Positions 34,721-46,500 of a DNA stretch of 64,000 bases are shown in pieces (within the stretch, counting starts at the first letter, position 1; each line of letters begins with the position of its first letter). The position numbers and the translations under genes are program-made. The notes beneath the pieces were generated by a model that was given only the letters and a program-made list of their open reading frames with translations, made no database searches and was not told the DNA's origin. This stretch comes from Varanus komodoensis (lineage: Eukaryota; Chordata; Lepidosauria; Squamata; Varanidae). The stretch lies in NCBI RefSeq assembly GCF_004798865.1, contig NW_025335568.1, positions 54,469,162 through 54,533,161 of the forward strand. Direction: 5' to 3'.

Positions 34721-36105
34721 CCCAAAGGAATGTGTGGGCAGAAGAAAGATCGCCAGATGTTTAGAACTTGAACACTGAAATATCTACCAGTATGATCAGC
34801 TCCCAGCATTCATGACAACTGAAGTCTGAAACATTGGGAGATCTACCCTCTCAAAGTCCTAATCCAAATCCTTCTTCTCTGTTCATTCTGTTTTTGAAGT
34901 GAAGCCAGTAACTAAGAGGGGGAGTTTTGGGGTTTGGTGTTCCCTCTGTGGAATACCCATCTAAGGAGGGTCCAGCATTGTTCCTGTAGGTGCCATGTGA
35001 AAACTTTTTGTTCTCTCAGGTTTTTAAAGTTTCTCCTGGGATTTACTTCAGTGTAAGCATTAAGTAGGCGTTTTTCAGGATTCTAAAATCTTTCAGACTG
35101 CCTTATTTTTATTTATTTATTTATTGGATTTGTTTTGATTCTGCTTGTTGCTTTTATTACATGTATTTGTGTCTTGATATTTTAATCTTGCAAACCAACA
35201 TATATAAAACAATTAGCTTAAATTTTAAAAGTATCTGACTGGCTGTCTCCTGGCGTCAGTGTAGCACTGGTGGTTCAAAGAATAATGTCAGCAAGCCCAC
35301 GTTTTCTCTTAGGTTTCGCAGACAAATAAAATTCATTTTTCTTCTAAGATTTAAAAGAGGGTCCTGTCCAGGGGAGAGATTTGTTTTGTTATTTTTCCTC
35401 CTTTTAAGGGCCCTGTTTGCATCTTTTGTCCCTGGTATTCTCTGCAAGTTTCACACATCGTAAACTCGAGAGTAAGGAAATGAAAAGACTGAACATACTC
35501 CTGTTACTGGTCAAATGGCTATTTATAGGCCTGTATAAAAATCAGACCCAGATTTTGAAGTTAGCAAGGCAGCTTTAAATATCAAAGTTGTCTTTGAATG
35601 TAGGGATTTGTTTCACAAAGGCAGCAGTTTAATAATCAATGTGAAATGCTATCCTGTACAAGAGACCTGTCTCTGCAAGCTAATCCCAGCTACTTTCTGT
35701 TTAATTAACAGTTGGGAGACAGGAAAAAAAGTGAGAGGCTGTGCCCAGCCAGGCCCTCCTTCCTGACAGGGCTAGAGAGTCTGCTAATACAATATTGCTG
35801 CACAGAAGCGGGCAATTCTCCTTCTGAAGTGGCACATTGAATAGCAAGCCAGACTTTCCACTCGTATCAAACCCAAAGAGAGCTCTCCAGACATTTCTTT
35901 AACACTAACTGCATCTGTAAATACGCTCCACTTTACAGTGTCTGGAAGCTGAAGGCAGCTCCTGTAATAAAAGGCATCAGCAGTGCGACTCCAAAGAGGA
36001 TGGCATGGGTATGGCAGCAGGAAAGGCCTTCCCAGTTGTGTGGAAATAATTCGTAGCTCCTTGGAAAGGAGCTACCAAGGGCCATGACTGCCATCCAGTT
36101 CAATT
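34721..36105. other. Unassigned; possible conserved non-coding block
   Basis: No exon or repeat recognised. 35480-36000 looks like a single-copy regulatory-type sequence. It includes 'ATCAAAGTTGTCTTTGAA' (35581-35598), two inverted TCF/LEF-like sites. This is inference only. Confidence 0.3.
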
Positions 36106-36109
36106 TGGG

Positions 36110-36290
36110 TTGTAGTGCACATTTCTTTTTAGGAATTTTTTAATTGCTTTTATAGTTGTTTAATTCATTATGTTTTAATTGGTTTTAATGTGTTTAATGT
36201 CTGTTAATATGTTTTATGCATTGTAAGCCGCCTAGGAAGTCCTCAGCAATTATAAGCAGCCTATAAATACATGCAAATAAATAAATTTCC
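36110..36290 (+). mobile_element. L2-type LINE 3' UTR and tail
   Basis: Ends 'TTGTAAGCCGCCTAGGAAGT' and then, past the 'CAGCCTATAAATAC' motif, with (AAAT)n at 36283-36294. This is the characteristic end of amniote L2-type LINEs in plus orientation. Confidence 0.7.
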
Positions 36291-36339
36291 TTACACCGAC
36301 CCTGATGTGGCACAGTTTGTGCAGACGCGTAGCTCTGGC

Positions 36340-36490
36340 TGCTCCCACAAAGCGGAATCCTTAAGCCTATGCATGGCTCCACCAAGGAGAGGGCCTTCTG
36401 GCCTGTGGAGCAAGATTGAAGAGTTTCTTCCTTGGGAGATCCATTTAGTTCCTTCCCTGTTCCGTGGATGTTTCCAAGCACTTTATTAAT
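36340..36490 (+). mobile_element. LINE ORF C-terminal fragment
   Basis: One frame reads 'GLWSKIEEFLPWEIHLVPSL', resembling the 'LWNALPREVRLAPSL'-type end of L2/CR1 ORF2. Because it follows an L2 3' tail, it must be a second insertion. Confidence 0.4.
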
Positions 36491-38204
36491 TACATCTCTT
36501 TCCTGCCACACATGGCCATTTGGCCCTGCAAATTATAACATCTTTGCTTTGTTTCACAGCAGTTGGGGTTCTCAAGCATGTGTTTACCACCGACCATTCA
36601 GCCCTGAGTGTAGCACTGCTCAAATCACAGCTATTATCCGGAACATCATTTTGGGCCTTGGCCTGTAAATGTGGATAGTAAAACCACCACTAGGATCCAA
36701 TCTCTGGGAACCAGTCTAAAGCTGTGGGCAGGGCCTCTGCATTTGCATTTCACATGTAGCGTTGCTGAAGAGAATCATGCAATAAAGAAAATGATACCCT
36801 GCGTGCTTAAAACATATAATAACACAATGCAAGTTTATAGTTGGGCTTTGCAATGTGGTGTGTGAGTAAGCGTTAAAAAAAGCAAGTTGACGTTTGGTGG
36901 TATGTGAAACAGATGGTTGAGAATAGCAAGCCAGGGCTGGTGCGTATCAGACCATAGGGTAGGCATTACCATATGATATGACCAGTTCAAGTTGGCTGCA
37001 TGTCAAGCCAATTTCAATGCCTTTCATGTGTTTACAGACTCAACTCTTCTGTGCAGTAAAGCAGCAGCTGTGGTGAGATCTACCTAGGCAACATCCACAC
37101 CTACAAACAGAAACAGGTTTTGCCCGTTTCAGTGCAGGAGCTCTCCAAAGAGATGCTGGGGCTGTTCTCCTGGGTGGATGCTGAGAAATACTTGATCAAG
37201 GTTGTTAACCCTTAGCAGATCCTCACTTACCAAGAAGTTTCCTTGGGAGTCTTGCTAGGCACACAGTTTTAAAACCAGCATTATACTGACAGTGTAGGTG
37301 TGCGTGCCTTGGTATTCCATCAGTGTCTTCCATTTGTGCTTGCGGGCTATTTAGATGTTCCTTGAATCTGGTAGCAATGGGTAAAAATGCCCTGCTTGCT
37401 TCCAGAGCCATTTTTGTTCAAAGAGTAATTGCTTGGTGGTGACCCATCTTTCCTGGGAAACACACAGGGAGAAACCATTGAAAGGGCATTTGACTATAGA
37501 AGCAGAGTTCAGAATGGAATTGGCAGCAGTGAGGAATGGAGAGAAATTTGTTCAGATTTCATACATGTAAACTTAGCTACTTTTGAACTTTCAAACCACT
37601 CTGCAGCAGTCAGTTGTCCTTCAACACTGGCACTTCTCCAAATACTGCAGTGGCATTCCCTAATTTAAAAATGTGTGCAAAAATGCACGTTAGTGACTGT
37701 AATGTCAGGAATGCACTGTATTTGGAAAATTGCCTGCCAAAATGTATCTATTGCACAAAAAATGTATACTTTAGATAAAATGAATGCTTATAAATGTTCA
37801 TGGGAATACAGTGTGGGGAAAGCTCTCAAAGTACCGGATGGACCAAACTTAAGCCTGGAGAAATTCTGGACATTTGAGATGAACTGTATTTAGGAATGGA
37901 AAGATGAAAAATTAAGGGAACCCAAATAAGGGCAGATTCATCTGTCCCTATAAGCAGCACAAGTGGAATTTCACTGGGCAGAAACAGAGGTCAAGTCCAC
38001 TGTGGATGGAGATGGCCAATTCAGTACATTCCAATAGGGTGTGTTCTCTGGCATTCCCAGTGTCAAGTACTTGGCTACTGGTCTGTGCTCAATGCCTTTG
38101 AGTTTTCCTAGCATGATTATCTTCTCTAATGAGCCTTGCCTTCTCACAAGAGTATGCCAGACACTGTGTATCTGCTCCAAATTAGTTCTTCCCCAGGTTT
38201 CCTG
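36491..38204. other. Unassigned AT-rich sequence
   Basis: No gene recognised. The part 37640-37900 is rich in ATGCA/ATGTA words, like parts of 39.8-40.1, 53.0-53.3 and 60.8-61.1 kb. Confidence 0.3.
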
Positions 38205-38480
38205 GACACTTGATTTAATTTATTACACTTCTGTACCACCCAATAGCCAAAGCCAAGGAATGGCAGTCACACATAAACAGGGGTAAGAAAAATCCGATGT
38301 ATGTAATGCACTTTGCCATCTAATGGAGATCCCTCCCTCTAGAGATGGAACACTGTTTATAGGAACTGGTTGGTCTGTCCCTCAGCATCAGGCAGTTAAC
38401 TAAATTAAAACCATAAAATACGGCATGATATAACAATATAAAGCCTTTAAAGTTTAAAAGAGAGTAAAACCAGAGTGAAA
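38205..38480 (-). mobile_element. L2-type LINE 3' UTR
   Basis: 'ACTTCTGTACCACCCAATAG', 'CCAAAGCC' is the reversed 'ggctattgggcggt' tail motif. The A-rich 38400-38470 is typical of the reversed 3' UTR. Heavily decayed. Confidence 0.5.
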
Positions 38481-40524
38481 GCCATCAGCAGTGCAAAGAT
38501 CTAAATGCACTATAACCCATTTACTATGTTGAAAGAATTTAAAAAAAAGAGAGAGAATTCTGGAATCATGCAAAGGAAACAGCTACTGAGGAACAGCTAC
38601 CTTTCTGTTGCTTTTAATTGTATTTTAAGCAACTTTGGGACTCAGATCCATTTACACATCAAGATGCAGTTAAGACTGGATCCTGGGGCCAAAGCCAGGG
38701 ACTCTGTAGTCCAGGCATCCCCAAATAGACCACCAGAAGTTGACGGATGATCAGATTGCATGCTATTCCTTAGATGTGGAAATGCTATGAATTAAGCAGG
38801 GTTCAAATGCAAAACGGCACGTGTTAGAATATATTCTTAAAAGCAGAGTTTTGTCAATATTGTTCTAACATTTCAGGACTGCAATTTGTTGTTTGCTGGT
38901 TTGCTTTTAAGCACATCTTTCCTCCTTTGCAAGAGTTGCAAAGGTTGGCAACTGCTGAAGCTAGAGAGGATGACCACAGCACACCATGAGTCATTCACAA
39001 AATAACCAGTCCACCATTCACTGTGAATCTTGAGAAAGAATAGGAAGAGTCTTCAATTTATATTTTAATGCTAACTTATCTAATTTGTTATTTTTGAACC
39101 CATAAGTGAAACAAAACTCTGAAATGGCTCCAACCCACAACAATCTGCCAATAATAAGTTAATCCCAACTGATTTTTTCCCTCCATTTTTCATGTTCACT
39201 GTGCTGGCTGGAGCAGAAGGCCTAATTTTATGTCTAAACTAGCATGGGATTGTGCCTTTAGCCACATGGGTTTGTTTTTGTTCAATTCTGTTTCTTCCTT
39301 TGTCAATGGCTGCGTGTTTCCTCCTCTTCGTTTTCTCATTTGTTCTGTTTGCTGGATCTGCCCAGAAATACCCTGAACACAAAAAACTCTGCATTGCAAG
39401 TTAGGCAGAAAAGGCATACAGAATGTCAGTATGTAGGGCAACCCAGTGACCTTGAGGACTCACTTGGATTTTAGCCCTGAAATGCCAGTTAAAGTCCACA
39501 TACCAGACAGTGCACCACTCAGAGCAAGGGAATGAAACACTCAAGTGTTTCATATGTTGGTTTAAAGATCAAAGCTAAGAGGCAGGTTCCTGCTTTCTAA
39601 GAGCAAGGCATCGAAGAGGACAAACATCAGAAGGAAAAAGGAAGAGAAAAGGAAGCATACGGTACAACGGTGAACATGCAAGTCTACACAGTTATGGTGC
39701 AAGTAGGCAAGGACCAAGGAAAACCAGAGAAGAGCTTCTGCTGCATTGGTCCTTATGTCCAAGCCCCTGCACCTTGCATATTTTTCATCTTGTTCACTCA
39801 AATTTAGTCTGTTTGCACTTCCAATGCAAATAAGAAAGCAAACACATGTTTTCAACAAAAGCTTGTATGTTCCTGAATTTGCATTCACATTTTAAAATGG
39901 GTGCCATAAAAGTATGCATTTTTTCATGCTTTAGTCAATGGGGAAGTGCACATTTGTGTATGCAGTTTTTCAAATGTGTTCTGAAATGTGCATTTTCCCA
40001 TTCAAATGAAAACAAAAAGAGGGCTTCAAAGTGGAATGCTCAAATCTCACTGATTTTCCTACCCCTACTCCTGATCTTTTAAACTCCACAAGGTAAAACT
40101 TGATCAGGTTCTTTCTGGCAGGCTCAAAGAAATCATGCACTTCAAATACTGAAGAAGGCACCTGCCTTGCTAGAGATGTCTTCTGCTGCCTTGACTACCC
40201 AAGGTGAAGAAAGTGAGGGAAGGTCAGGGACGACTCAAGCTGAGGACAGTCCTGAGAAGGTATGATGTGATCAGGCTTGAGGTTATGGGATACTTCTCAC
40301 ATATTCTACCATTACTCTACCAAGTCTACTTCTTGGTAGAACAAAAGCTTTTATTGGTTAATGCTAGAGAAAAGATTGGATTGTGACCTCAACAGAAAGC
40401 CAACTGATCTTCATTATAGGCTGCAGCAGACTAAACATTGCACCAGACTTTTATTAAATAGAAAGTTTCCAGTTCACTTCAAAAGGACAGTCCAGTTCAG
40501 TTGTTTCCTTTTAGCTGTTACTAG
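38481..40524. other. Unassigned sequence
   Basis: About 2 kb without a supported gene. A 108-aa frame on the minus strand (39562-39888) has no recognised domain. Confidence 0.3.
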
Positions 40525-41058
40525 TGTTGGGAATGAAAAGGATGGTTGTTCTTGGTGTGCGTTCCAAGGTCAGGCAGATTCAGACTTGTCAGATGAGGAG
40601 GGGCCATGACAACAGTTACCCCCAGACACTGAAATAGGGGAAGCAGAAGGGCTGATCTCAAGGCCGCCCTCTCCAGATGTTCAGATGGAGAATAGCCTGG
40701 ATCTGCAACTGATTGGGAGGGGCATGGTGCAGGAGGGTTAGGTGCCAGCCAAGCCTGGTACAGCTGTTGAATCCATGACATGGCATTGGGAGAGAAGGGC
40801 GAGCCAGCTAGAGGGCTGACATACAGAGGCTTCCCCACCTCCAAAAGGGCCCTTGAGAGGGAGGCGGTTCAGGGGTACGCAAAGCAAGGGTCTTCAGAAG
40901 TAGTTGCTACATTGGGTTCAATGATCCACTCTGTACATGCTCAGAGATTCATTCTGTGGTGATTGTGCTTACTGGATATACTTTGGAGAATGAAGAGCTT
41001 TTTCAAAGGAACTGTCTGTTGCCTTCTATGTGCTAAGGGAGGAACATAACATCTGATA
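40525..41058 (+). mobile_element. Solo-LTR-like fossil, copy 2
   Basis: Sister of 28735-29199 and better delimited. The 5-bp direct repeat ACTAG flanks it at 40520-40524 and 41059-41063. It starts TGTTGGGAAT, is about 534 bp long, and has an A-rich signal-like 'GGAGAATGAAGAGC' near 40985. Size and TSD length suit a solo LTR from a Gypsy- or ERV-like element, though the right end does not show the usual CA. No internal coding region was found. Old fossil. Confidence 0.6.
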
Positions 41059-41914
41059 ACTAGAATGAAAATTAGCTTGCAAGAAAAAGGCAGTGCGGAC
41101 ACTATTCTTTGTATCTGTAACTTGGTTCTTCACCAAAAAGAAAAAGGAAGAAAGGAAGATCTTTCAAATATTTGTTGCTCTGTGATAGAAATAACTGGAA
41201 TGTTTTCTATTTGACAACCTGTTTTTGTCCAATATCTGAATTTGTTCAATTAATCCTTTTGGCAGTCTGAATTTTCTCTTTTTACCACTGACAACATTCT
41301 GTTTCCAGCTTCACCAAAGGGCACCACATATGGCCAGCAAACTCAGTAGATACATCAGCCCCATGTATTACCTGGGACATCCCCTGTTAGCCGTGACTGA
41401 ATCTAATCATGCGGGTGGCTGACCAAAACAAGCTGGAATTCAGATGAAATTCATTGTTGTGTTAAGCCTACCTTGCATCAGACAGTAACAACTTTATCAA
41501 TCTCTACTGCCAAGGGTTGCATTGCCAACATCGATAGGCATGTTTCATTCATGCCAATAATCCATTAAAGGTGAAATCCTGCAATTTGTAGAAGACCCCA
41601 TGATGTGCCACAAGCCAATGGCCTTCATTTTAAAATGATAAATAGAATTTGGTTTTTAATGTTGAACTAACTAGGGTGTGTTACAAGAACCAGGGCCAGA
41701 TGTGGTTCACCAGAGCAAGCAGAGGATTGTGTTACAGCCTTTGATAACTGCTAAGAGATTTTCAATACGGCAGGCGTGTCAAGACAACCATCTAGGGCAC
41801 AATCCCCCTTTTTCAGACAGGGAAGGAAGCCTACAACTCCCAGCATGCCTTTGCCAGCATCGTGCCCTAAAACAGTCTCCCAGTATAGCTTTGTTGTTAT
41901 GTCAACCCAGACAC
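41059..41914. other. Unassigned, with MITE scrap
   Basis: No gene. 41829-41860 ('CCTACAACTCCCAGCATGCC') resembles the core of hAT-type MITEs. Confidence 0.3.
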
Positions 41915-42325
41915 TGCAATCAAGCTCTGGGGCCTTTCTCCAACTGCTAACCCTGAGGGAGGTTCAGATGGTGGCAACTAGGAGAAGAGCTTGTTCTTCT
42001 TCTTGTTGAGAAGAACAGGTTCAGCGGTGGCCCCCAGTCATGGAACAAGTTTCCCCTGAGGCCTCCCTGGTGCCAACTTGACAGTAGACTGTCCTCTACT
42101 ACAGGACATTCAATTAGTTACTGGGCTTGCTGGCTGTTTTAACAGTGCCCTTTTACATGTAGAATTTTCTTTTTCTGTTTTTATTTGGTTTTAAATTTTG
42201 TATTGCTAACTTGTATGATGTTTTAATTGGTATATTTTATATTGTTTTTCTAATTTTGCTGCTGTGAACCAACTAGAGATCTTTGCCTGTTGGGCAGTAT
42301 AGAGATTAAATAAATAAATAACATG
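41915..42325 (+). mobile_element. L2-type LINE 3' end
   Basis: 'GAGGGAGGTTCAGATGGTGG' then 'AGCGGTGGCCCCCAGTCATG' and 'GAACAAGTTTCCCCTGAGGC' parallel 7925-8010 of the L2 copy. A T-rich 3' UTR follows, then 'GTTGGGCAGTATAGAGATTA', and (AAAT)n at 42307-42320. Confidence 0.7.
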
Positions 42326-42497
42326 GCTTGTGAATATGTATATTGAGAATTTTGCTTCCACATCTATGCAAATATTCTTGCAATTTAACAAACAACCTCA
42401 ACATTCCAGACAAACTAAACTTGCCATTGGAAAAAATGAGAAACCTGAGAGAACCCGACATATTATGAATACCCTGGACCAACAGTAATATAAACAA

Positions 42498-42800
42498 GTG
42501 GATTCTAGATCAAGTCAATCCAGGACTTTCTCTGGAAGCAAAAATGATGAAACTGAGGTCGCTGTACTTCAGATAAATCATGAGAAGGAAAAACTCCCTG
42601 GAGAAGACAATTATGCTAAAGAAAGTTGGAAGGAGAAGGAGAAGAAGACCACCACCACCACCACCAAATCTGAGATGGACGGACTCCATAAAGGAAGCCA
42701 CAGCCCTGAATTTGCACCAGCTAAGCAGGACTGCCAGCACAGTTTGGAGAGCATCCACTCACAGGGTCTCCGGAGATCAGAGACAACTTGACAGCATATA
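42498..42800 (+). mobile_element. BovB LINE 3' end with (CCA)n expansion
   Basis: The plus strand (42580-42801) reads 'MRRKNSLEKTIMLKKVGRRR...LRWTDSIKEATALNLHQLSR' and ends '...VWRASTHRVSGDQRQL', matching the C-terminus of squamate BovB ORF2. The short tail is 'ATATAACAATAAATGCATAA'. Within the frame, 42649-42666 has become a CCA repeat coding for a proline run. About the last 300 bp of the element are present. The 5' border is set only by loss of similarity. Nearly open frame, but terminally truncated. Confidence 0.8.
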
Positions 42801-43199
42801 ACAATAAATGCATAACAATGATCAAAACGAATTCTCCATGATAAAAGAAGCTAACTTTAAATTCAAATTCTTTTAAAAGATGTAATATTTATGCACTGGA
42901 TTCTTGGTTTAATTAAAATTAAAATTTAATTAAAAATGTTTTAATACTGAAACAGAACTGCTTCCATAGATTTTTGTCAGTAATATTTTTTTTTTTTAGT
43001 TTTAATGCTCACCATTCGCATAATGTTATTTTGGAATTTATATACCACCTTTTATAATAAAGTTTTTCTCAAGGTGGCCAACATTTAATATTGTAATCCA
43101 TTTACCTGAAAGCAGCATCATAAATGATATCAATTGTACAAATACATAGCATTAAACTGAGCTTGAAAATACATCTTTAACCCCTGGAGCAGATATAAC
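42801..43199. other. Unassigned AT-rich sequence
   Basis: No gene. AT-rich palindromic run near 42908-42935; 43033-43090 ('GAATTTATATACCACCTTTT') may be a reversed L2-type tail. Confidence 0.35.
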
Positions 43200-44185
43200 A
43201 TTGGTGACTGACTCAGAAAAATCTTGGGACTGTGGTGGACAGCTTGACAAAGATGTCAAGCCACCATGTGTCTGTGGCAAAAGGCAAATTCCAGTTAGGT
43301 ATAATTAAGAAAAGAACTGGAACTAAAAGTTGCTTACTTCCCTTATACAAATCTGTGAGGTGAACACACTTAGAATAGTGTATAGAGTTCTGGTGACTGC
43401 ACATAAAAAGAAGGACATTGGATGGTTGGGAAAAGTGCAGAAAGGGAAAATTAAAATGATCAAGGAACTGGAACAATGTGAGGAAAGGTTACAACAACTG
43501 AGATTGTTTGGCTTAGAAAAATGGTGAATAAGGGAAGGTAGAGGTTTCCAAAACTGTTAGGTAAGGTTGGGCAGAGGTGTACAAAATTGTGCATGGTTGA
43601 GAAAAATAAACTGAACACATTTTTCTTCTTTTTTATACTAGAACCTGGGAGCCATCCCATGAAGCTGATTGGTAGGAAATTCAGGGCAGATAAAATGAAG
43701 TGCTTTTTCATGCAGCACGTAAAAGATGAAATTTATTTCCACAAGATGCAGTGATGGCCATCAATTTGGGCAGTTTTAAAAGGAGATTGGATACATTTGT
43801 ATTTATATTGCATTTTAATTTTGCTATGTTTTATGGTTTGTTCATTATTGTTATTTATTTTATCTGTATTTTAAATATATTTATATTGCACTGTGAGCCA
43901 CCCAGAGAACCTTTGGCTATGGGGTGGCATACAAATGCAATAAATTAATTAATAAATAATATAAATTCATGGAGGAAAATTCTATCAATGGTTACAAGTC
44001 CTGATGGTTCCATATGACCTCTGGCATCGGAATATATGCATATGTATACAAATTGCTGGGAGAGATAAGGAGGAGATGCTCTTGCACTCATGTCCTGCCT
44101 GTGGGTTTCCTGAGGGGAGCTGTGGAGGCAGGATTAGGTGGACCCTTGGTCTGATCCAGCATCTTCTAATGTTCCTCCAGTGTGA
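43200..44185 (+). mobile_element. CR1 LINE ORF2 C-terminus to 3' end
   Basis: Reads through the CR1 C-terminal region. 'KGKIKMIKELEQCEERLQQL' with 'RLFGLEKW' (43450-43527) is the counterpart of 'LKELGLFSLEKR' at 28.2 kb. The 3' UTR ends with 'GGTCTGATCCAGCATCTTCT' (44149-44168), as in the 26.2-kb copy. The element is interrupted at 43798-43960 by an L2 3' fragment. The frame is decayed. Confidence 0.75.
43798..43960 (+). mobile_element. L2 3' tail inserted in CR1
   Basis: A 163-bp piece ending 'CTATGGGGTGGCATACAAAT' and an AT-rich tail. It is flanked by ATACATT (43791-43797) and ATAAATT (43961-43967), a 7-bp duplication with one mismatch. CR1 sequence resumes directly with 'ATAAATTCATGGAGGAAAAT', so the nesting is clear. 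Confidence 0.75.
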
Positions 44186-44495
44186 TATGATCCAAATGCT
44201 TGCCTTCCACAAGCACTACTTTCTATATCAGTGGGATCTTCTCAACTGTCTTTAAAGGTAGCCAGTATCTGGCATTTACAACTAGGACACCTGAACCAGG
44301 GATGCTGGAGAGGAATGGTGGCCTTTGCAGAATGTAAGAGGACCAAAGTCCAACTACAAGCTGAGGTCAGATAGTGGCAGTGCAAAGCAGGACCAGCTCC
44401 TTCACTGGTGTCCACCTGGTGCCATCCTAGATGCATTCATTACCTACATTTTTATCTCACCAACACTTTCTGGAACACTCATAACAATTGAATTG
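44186..44495. other. Unassigned sequence
   Basis: About 300 bp; no gene or confident repeat. Confidence 0.3.
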
Positions 44496-44499
44496 GGTT

Positions 44500-44860
44500 A
44501 GAAATAAAATATGAGCAAACAAAATATAAAGTTGTTACCCGTTTAAAAAAGGATGCCAGAGCAAATGCCAGCAACTGTATACTTATCTAATACTACAATA
44601 ACACATTTAAAAACAAAGCTGAAGGACTAAAATACCCAAGAAACTAAAAAGGTTTTACCTGGTGGCGAAACAAAGACCACAATGTGGGCACCAGGTAATC
44701 CTCTGGAAGGAGGGTATTCTGCAAAGCTCTCTCATAACTACTTGCCTTACCTCATTTAGTGGGAGCACCTGTTGGAAAACCAGATTATCACAGGGACTAG
44801 ATATAAGAAGGCAATCTTCAGATAATCTAGACACAAATTGTTAAGGACCTTATAAGTTAA
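44500..44860 (-). mobile_element. L2-type LINE 3' region
   Basis: 'TTTACCTGGTGGCGAAACAA' then 'GTGGGCACCAGGTAATCCTC' (44655-44704) is the reversed end of the ORF, as at 20.5 kb. An A-rich reversed 3' UTR precedes it and worn ORF follows. No frame. Confidence 0.6.
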
Positions 44861-46195
44861 TACTCCTGCGAAGCCCCAGAGAGAGGTTACCTACCGGGAA
44901 ACTGTAGGAAGACAAAGGGGCGGGTGGCTTCCAAACCCAAGCGATTGCCACAAGGGGTGTGGGACCAGTATCAGTGAGTTTGGCCCCCAGAAATTCCCCA
45001 GGATTATCATGTGCTGAACCAACCCCAGCATTCTCCCTGCAACATGAGCTTCCTCCACATTCAGAACCCACCAAATTGCCAGCATCTGTCCACAGTTCTG
45101 GCTATATGCGCAAAGGGGTGAATACAATGTTTTGGGCCACGTTCACAGAACTCAAGACTGAGAGCATTTCAATCACTCCCCTGTAACCGAGAGCACAGAC
45201 ACTGCATGTCTGACACTGATTGTCCAGACAAACACACTGTCTTTTGCTTAAAGATTTATAATGGTATATTGAGAGCAATTGAGACTTGCCCTAAATAAAC
45301 ACCTCTGCATAGAGAGTCCAAGAAGTAAAGGCAGCTCCCGGGACAGTCAATATTTGACTAAGATCTTTGACATTGCTTTGGTATCACATAGACATGCATA
45401 ACAGGAAATGAAGGACTTTGTTTGCTCCTAATAATTCTTCTATCATTTTCTGAGCTGCTAGGGAGCCAATTTCTCTATTCCAAACTATACCTTTATTGCT
45501 CAGCCAAAGGCCAGTGCCAGTAATTCCGGAGGGCATATAGTTCACCTGTTAGCTTTCTACCAAGCATTAATCTTCCGCACTTGCAAGTTGTGTCCCTTTC
45601 AAATAGCAGAATCCTTTCCCTCCCACCACCAACTGCTAACTTGCTTTCAGCCATCACCTGACAAAAGTAGCATTTATGGGGAAACCTTTCCCAAAGAATA
45701 TCTCTACACTGAAGCAATTTACTAGGCAATATTAACTTATAAAGATAGAGGTCCCTTTCAGCACAGTCACTCACATTTCCAAACATTTACTTTAAGGGTA
45801 ATTATGCCCAGAATTGGTGCTACAACACGTATATTGTATGCATGGGTGGGACCCGGGAAATTGCTCCAATGGTTTTGAACCCAGGCTGACTTGCTGATAA
45901 CTGCTAGGAGGACAATTTATCAGACCTTGAGAAACCACAGAAAAGCTTTTGTAGTGTCATTTTAGTTGGAGACTAATAGCAAGTCGGTTATCAGAAGCTC
46001 CAGGTGCTGAACTGCCCCAGTTTCTCTGCAATGTCAAGTACTGAGAGGGGTAATTCATTGGCCATTTATTTAACCAGTAATAGAATTGGATTTCTGCATT
46101 AGACACCCTTCCTGGAGTAAATCCTACTCGACTCGAATGGTGCTTACATCTGAGTAGACACATCTGGGATTGCACTGAAGTTTAGTCATTTGGGT
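44861..46195. other. Unassigned sequence
   Basis: No exon recognised. 46120-46185 ('TAAATCCTACTCGACTCGAA', 'GTGCTTACATCTGAGTAGAC') resembles a common palindromic squamate MITE ('...aagtaagtcccattga...'). Confidence 0.3.
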
Positions 46196-46199
46196 GCAA

Positions 46200-46500
46200 C
46201 AAAACATTTAATATGAGGTGCAAAACATAACAATAGGAGCAAACACAAAGCAACCAAAAACCAAAGCTTACAAATATTGGCTGTAAATTTAAAAGCCTAA
46301 ATACAGCTGTGTTAAAGAAAGTAGGCAAGTTGGAATGTCATCATTGGCACTGACCCATAAAATACTAGATGCCTTCAACTGGGAAAAGAAGTTTTCAGGT
46401 GATGTCAGAAGACAAATAATGATAAGGAGTCATGGAATGAATAACAGGGTGCCACCACTGAAAGGCCCTAATCTGTGTTCTAGCAGCCCTCAACTAGAGA
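46200..46500 (-). mobile_element. L2-type LINE 3' region
   Basis: A-rich reversed 3' UTR, then 'ACAGGGTGCCACCACTGAAA', 'GGCCCTAATCTG' (46446-46477), the reverse of the L2 C-terminal 'FSVVAP'-type coding block. Decayed. Confidence 0.5.
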
